A DNA stretch of 64,000 nt from Rhodococcus oryzae (GTDB lineage: Bacteria > Actinomycetota > Actinomycetes > Mycobacteriales > Mycobacteriaceae), in assembly GCF_005049235.1 (NCBI RefSeq), contig NZ_SUMD01000015.1:27462-91461 (forward strand), read 5' to 3'. Positions 61,374 through 64,000 of the stretch are shown piece after piece. The notes beneath the pieces are model-generated. The model was not told the DNA's origin and made no database searches. It saw nothing but the letters and a program-made list of their open reading frames with translations. Positions within the stretch are counted from its first letter, which is position 1. Each line of letters begins with the position of its first letter. Both the position numbers and the translations under genes were made by a program.

Positions 61374-62516
61374 TCAGCCCGCCAGTGACCGGGCGATCAC
61401 GAGGCGCTGAATCTGATTGGTGCCCTCGAAGATCTGGGTGATCTTGGCCTCGCGCATGTACCGCTCCACCGGGAAATCCTGGGTGTAGCCGTACCCGCCG
61501 AAGACCTGGACGGCATCGGTGGTGACCTTCATCGCGGCGTCGGTGGCGACCAGTTTCGCGACGCTGGCGTTGCGCGAGTAGGGCACACCGGCGTCGCGCC
61601 TGCGCGCCGCGTCCAGGTAGGTGGCACGGGCCGAGTCGACCGCGGCGGCCATGTCGGCGAGCAGGAATCCGAGGCCTTGGTGGTCGATGATCCGCCTGCC
61701 GAAGGCCTTGCGTTCCTTGGCGTATGCGACGGCGTCGTCGAGGGCGCCCTGAGCGAGCCCGACCGCGACCGCGGCGATGCCGAGGCGGCCCGAGTCGAGC
61801 GCGCTGAAGGCGATGGGCAGGCCCTGTCCCTGCGCTCCGATCAGTCGCTCCTGCGGGACGAAGGCATCGTCGTAGTGGGCGGACGTGGTGGGGACGGCGC
61901 GCAGCCCCATCTTCTCCTCGGGCTTGCCGAAGCTCAGTCCCTCGGTGCCGGAGTCCACCAGCAGGCAGGAGATGCCGCGCGGACCGTCGTCGCTGGTGCG
62001 CGCGAACAGGGTGTAGAAGTCGGCCCGGCCACCGTTGGTGATCCAGGCCTTGGATCCGTTGATCCGGAAGCCGCCGTCGACGGGCGTCGCCTTGCAGCTC
62101 AGCGCGGCGGCGTCGGAGCCGGCCTGTGGCTCGGAGAGGCTGTATGCGCCGATGGTGTTGCCGCCCAGCATGTCCGGGAGCCACCGGGACTTCTGCTCAT
62201 CGGTGCCGTGGGTGGCAAGCGCGAAGCAGGAGAGGCTGTGCACGCTGGTCGCGACGGCGACGGCTGCCCACCGCGCGGCGAGTTCCTCGAGTACCTGCAG
62301 ATACACCTCGTACGGCTGGTTGCCGCCGCCGAACTCCTCGGGATACGGCAGGCTCAGCAGCCCGGCCTGGCCGAGGGCGGGGAAGACGCCCTCGGGGAAG
62401 GTCTCGGTCTTCTCGTGCTCGTTCACCTTCGGTGCCAGCACCTTGTCCGCGACGTCGCGGGTCAGTTCGATCAGGTCGCGGGCTTCCTGGCTGGGCAGCA
62501 GGCGTTCGACGGGCAC
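61374..62516 (-). CDS. Acyl-CoA dehydrogenase
   Basis: 380 residues, full-length FAD enzyme of fatty-acid or branched-chain acyl-CoA oxidation. Has AYSLSEPQAGSDAAAL and WITNGG (FAD/substrate), GRRIIDHQGLGFLLADMA, VQVFGGYGYTQDFPVERYMR and the catalytic glutamate in QIFEGTNQIQR. Substrate chain length cannot be told. GTG start with GAGGAGA upstream. Divergent from a TetR regulator, 55 bp away, which probably represses it. Confidence 0.94.
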   Translation of the reverse strand: MPVERLLPSQEARDLIELTRDVADKVLAPKVNEHEKTETFPEGVFPALGQAGLLSLPYPEEFGGGNQPYEVYLQVLEELAARWAAVAVATSVHSLSCFALATHGTDEQKSRWLPDMLGGNTIGAYSLSEPQAGSDAAALSCKATPVDGGFRINGSKAWITNGGRADFYTLFARTSDDGPRGISCLLVDSGTEGLSFGKPEEKMGLRAVPTTSAHYDDAFVPQERLIGAQGQGLPIAFSALDSGRLGIAAVAVGLAQGALDDAVAYAKERKAFGRRIIDHQGLGFLLADMAAAVDSARATYLDAARRRDAGVPYSRNASVAKLVATDAAMKVTTDAVQVFGGYGYTQDFPVERYMREAKITQIFEGTNQIQRLVIARSLAG

Positions 62517-62533
62517 GGCGGTCTCCTCTGGTG

Positions 62534-62571
62534 AGTAGTACTAGAAAAGATACTGCAGTACAGTTACTGGT
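62534..62571. promoter_or_regulatory. Divergent operator/promoter, acyl-CoA dehydrogenase-TetR
   Basis: CAGTA-CAGT-TACTG (62556-62569) is an inverted repeat covering a plus-strand -10 TACAGT (62559-62564) that lies 7 nt before the TetR ATG, which has no ribosome-binding site (likely leaderless). AGTAC-type half sites are repeated at 62538-62560. GTTACTG (62563-62569) also occurs at the DUF4442 promoter. Confidence 0.5.
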
Positions 62572-63162
62572 ATGGCAACCCGGTCCAGTGCCCCGGCCGT
62601 TCGTGGCGCCGCGCGGCGAGCGCAGCTGCTCGATCAGCTCGTCGACCTGCTCCTGGAGGAGGGCTTCGCCCACCTGACGCTCGACGACATCGCGGGCAGG
62701 TTGCGGTGTTCGAAGTCGACGCTGTACGGGCTCGCGGACAGCAAGGAACAGCTGGTTCGCGCCGCGACAGTGCATTTCTTCCGGGGCGCCACCGAGCGCG
62801 TGGAGTCCCGCCTCGACGGCGTCGTCGGCGCGCGCGAACGAATCGGGACCTACCTGGAGGCGGTGGGCGAGCAGCTCCGGCCGGCCTCGACCCGCTTCAT
62901 GGACGACCTCGCGAGCAACGCGGCGGCCCGCGAGATCTACGAGCGCAATACCCGGTTCGCCGCCCGGCGGGTGCAGGAACTGATCACGGAGGGGGTTCGG
63001 GCGGGCGAGTTCCGGGACGTCAATGCCGCCTTCGTCGCCGATGTGGCCGCGGCGATGATGGTGCGCATCCAGCAGCGCCGGGTCGCGGAGTCAACGGGGC
63101 TCCCGGACGCCCAGGCGTATCTCGAACTGGCGGCGCTGCTCACCCACGGTCTCGCGGTATGA
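62572..63162 (+). CDS. TetR-family transcriptional regulator
   Basis: 196 residues. N-terminal helix-turn-helix (LTLDDIAGRLRCSKSTLYGL, about 35-54) and a helical ligand-binding domain. Gene order, divergent from an acyl-CoA dehydrogenase with a shared palindrome, suggests control of acyl-CoA oxidation and of itself, probably relieved by an acyl-CoA. Confidence 0.93.
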   Translation: MATRSSAPAVRGAARRAQLLDQLVDLLLEEGFAHLTLDDIAGRLRCSKSTLYGLADSKEQLVRAATVHFFRGATERVESRLDGVVGARERIGTYLEAVGEQLRPASTRFMDDLASNAAAREIYERNTRFAARRVQELITEGVRAGEFRDVNAAFVADVAAAMMVRIQQRRVAESTGLPDAQAYLELAALLTHGLAV

Positions 63163-63335
63163 ACCTCTGACCTGCATCTTCACAGTTGGACGAATGTCCG
63201 CGACCGTAATCATCTCAATTTGGCATCGCAGCGCGGTCGCGGTTGGTTATGGTTGCCGCATTTCGTGCGATCTGTAACCGGTTCTAGGTTCTGGCTATGC
63301 ATTCGCGCGGTCCCTGGATGCATGGAGGAACAAGA

Positions 63336-64000
63336 ATGTCACATGCGGTGATGCGTCGTGCGGTGGCGGCGGTGAGTGGCGCAGCCCTCGCGGTGCTCGG
63401 TCTGGGGATCGGCGGTGGTGTCGCGTCGGCGGCGCCGGGCTCGGTGACCTGGGACGACGGGAGCGAGCGGATCACCCGCACGATCAGTGACGTCACCCCG
63501 GCCGCGGGCGACACCATCACGTCGACGACAGTCTTCGACCGGACCGGTGGGGTTGTCGAGTACATCCAGCAGGTCAAGGACATTCATCCGCCGTGCCTGA
63601 CCTACGTGGAGGGTTCCGCGAAGGTCGACGGCTCGCCGCGCGGCCTCGACAGCCAGGGCGCCGACTTCGCGAAGGTGGCGGGCAGTTGGGCGCTCTACCC
63701 GCACATCTCGCCGAACCTGCGGACCTTCGAGTTCTCCTACAAGGTGGGCGCCGATTGTGCCCGCGGCGTGCCGCTGATGACGACGGTGCACTACTCCGGG
63801 ACGCTCGGCAGCGGCACCTATGACAGCAAGGGGCCGACGGTGTCGGTGTCCGAGACCGCATCCACGACGACGCTGACGGTGCCTGCGACGGCGAATGTCG
63901 GTGCTGCGGTTGAGTTGAAGGCGACCGTTGCTCCGGCTGCCGCTGCCGGCACGGTGCAGTTCAAGGACGGCGCCGCGAATATCGGTGGTCCGGTTGCGGT
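63336..64000 (+). CDS. Secreted Ig-like repeat protein, 5' part
   Basis: Cut by the window end; 221 codons visible. ATG start with GGAGGA (63324-63329). Signal peptide about 1-32 (MRRAVAAVSGAALAVLGLGI, cleavage after ASAA). Then a unique domain of about 130 residues with two Cys, followed by the start of a bacterial Ig-like repeat (TLTVPATANVGAAVELKATV, then GTVQFKDG). Such repeats are common in cell-surface proteins of Rhodococcus and Nocardia. Function unknown. Confidence 0.85.
   Translation, partial: MSHAVMRRAVAAVSGAALAVLGLGIGGGVASAAPGSVTWDDGSERITRTISDVTPAAGDTITSTTVFDRTGGVVEYIQQVKDIHPPCLTYVEGSAKVDGSPRGLDSQGADFAKVAGSWALYPHISPNLRTFEFSYKVGADCARGVPLMTTVHYSGTLGSGTYDSKGPTVSVSETASTTTLTVPATANVGAAVELKATVAPAAAAGTVQFKDGAANIGGPVA

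Overview
The window is high-GC actinobacterial DNA. The ribosomal proteins, SecY and RpoA read like those of mycolic-acid bacteria (Mycobacteriales), and the size and style of the peptide synthetases fit a Rhodococcus/Nocardia-type genome; the genus is an inference. No rRNA, tRNA, CRISPR array or insertion sequence was seen.

Region 1 (1-32174, + strand) is the 3' part of a very large non-ribosomal peptide synthetase (NRPS) locus. The first gene enters the window already inside an epimerisation domain and continues C-A-PCP-C, ending in a stump of an A domain. The second encodes an 8,824-residue protein that starts with a matching A-domain stump and continues A-PCP / C-A-PCP-E / C-A-PCP / C-A-PCP / C-A-PCP-E / C-A-PCP-E / C-A-PCP-TE. 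One module is therefore split between two proteins, C on the first and A-PCP on the second, and the two protein ends carry paralogous remnants of the first ~65 residues of an A domain. At least nine residues are built; reading C-terminally from the first visible E domain the stereochemical pattern is D-L-L-D-L-L-D-D-L, and a type I thioesterase releases the chain. The product is not identifiable from the window.

Region 2 (32181-36490): a perfect 21-bp hairpin separates the NRPS from a convergent, translationally coupled ABC-2 exporter (DrrA-like ATPase and two DrrB/C-like permeases), a natural candidate exporter for the peptide. Then come an MpaB/Lcp-family (DUF2236) oxygenase and a DUF4442 hotdog thioesterase-like protein with an operator over its promoter.

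Region 3 (36522-49573) is the S10-spc ribosomal supercluster: rpsJ-rplC-rplD-rplW-rplB-rpsS-rplV-rpsC-rplP-rpmC-rpsQ, terminator, rplN-rplX-rplE-rpsZ-rpsH-rplF-rplR-rpsE-rpmD-rplO, terminator, secY-adk-map, terminator. The S10 leader is about 390 nt long and holds tandem repeated hairpins and a 40-codon reading frame. The S10 and rplN promoters share the same initially transcribed 9-mer at the same spacing.

Region 4 (49770-54698) sits between map and infA: a KgtP-type 2-oxoglutarate permease, an OmpR-type response regulator, a histidine kinase and a TAXI-family binding lipoprotein without TRAP membrane subunits (a probable three-component nutrient sensor), then dtd on the other strand.

Region 5 (54741-59577) is the alpha operon: infA-rpmJ-rpsM-rpsK-rpsD-rpoA-rplQ-truA, with a 20-bp stem just before rpoA and a terminator-like hairpin where truA begins.

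Region 6 (59580-64000) is ordinary accessory chromosome: an EamA exporter, a CGNR zinc-finger remnant, a PAS-only protein, an acyl-CoA dehydrogenase divergent from a TetR regulator, and the start of a secreted Ig-like-repeat protein cut by the window end.
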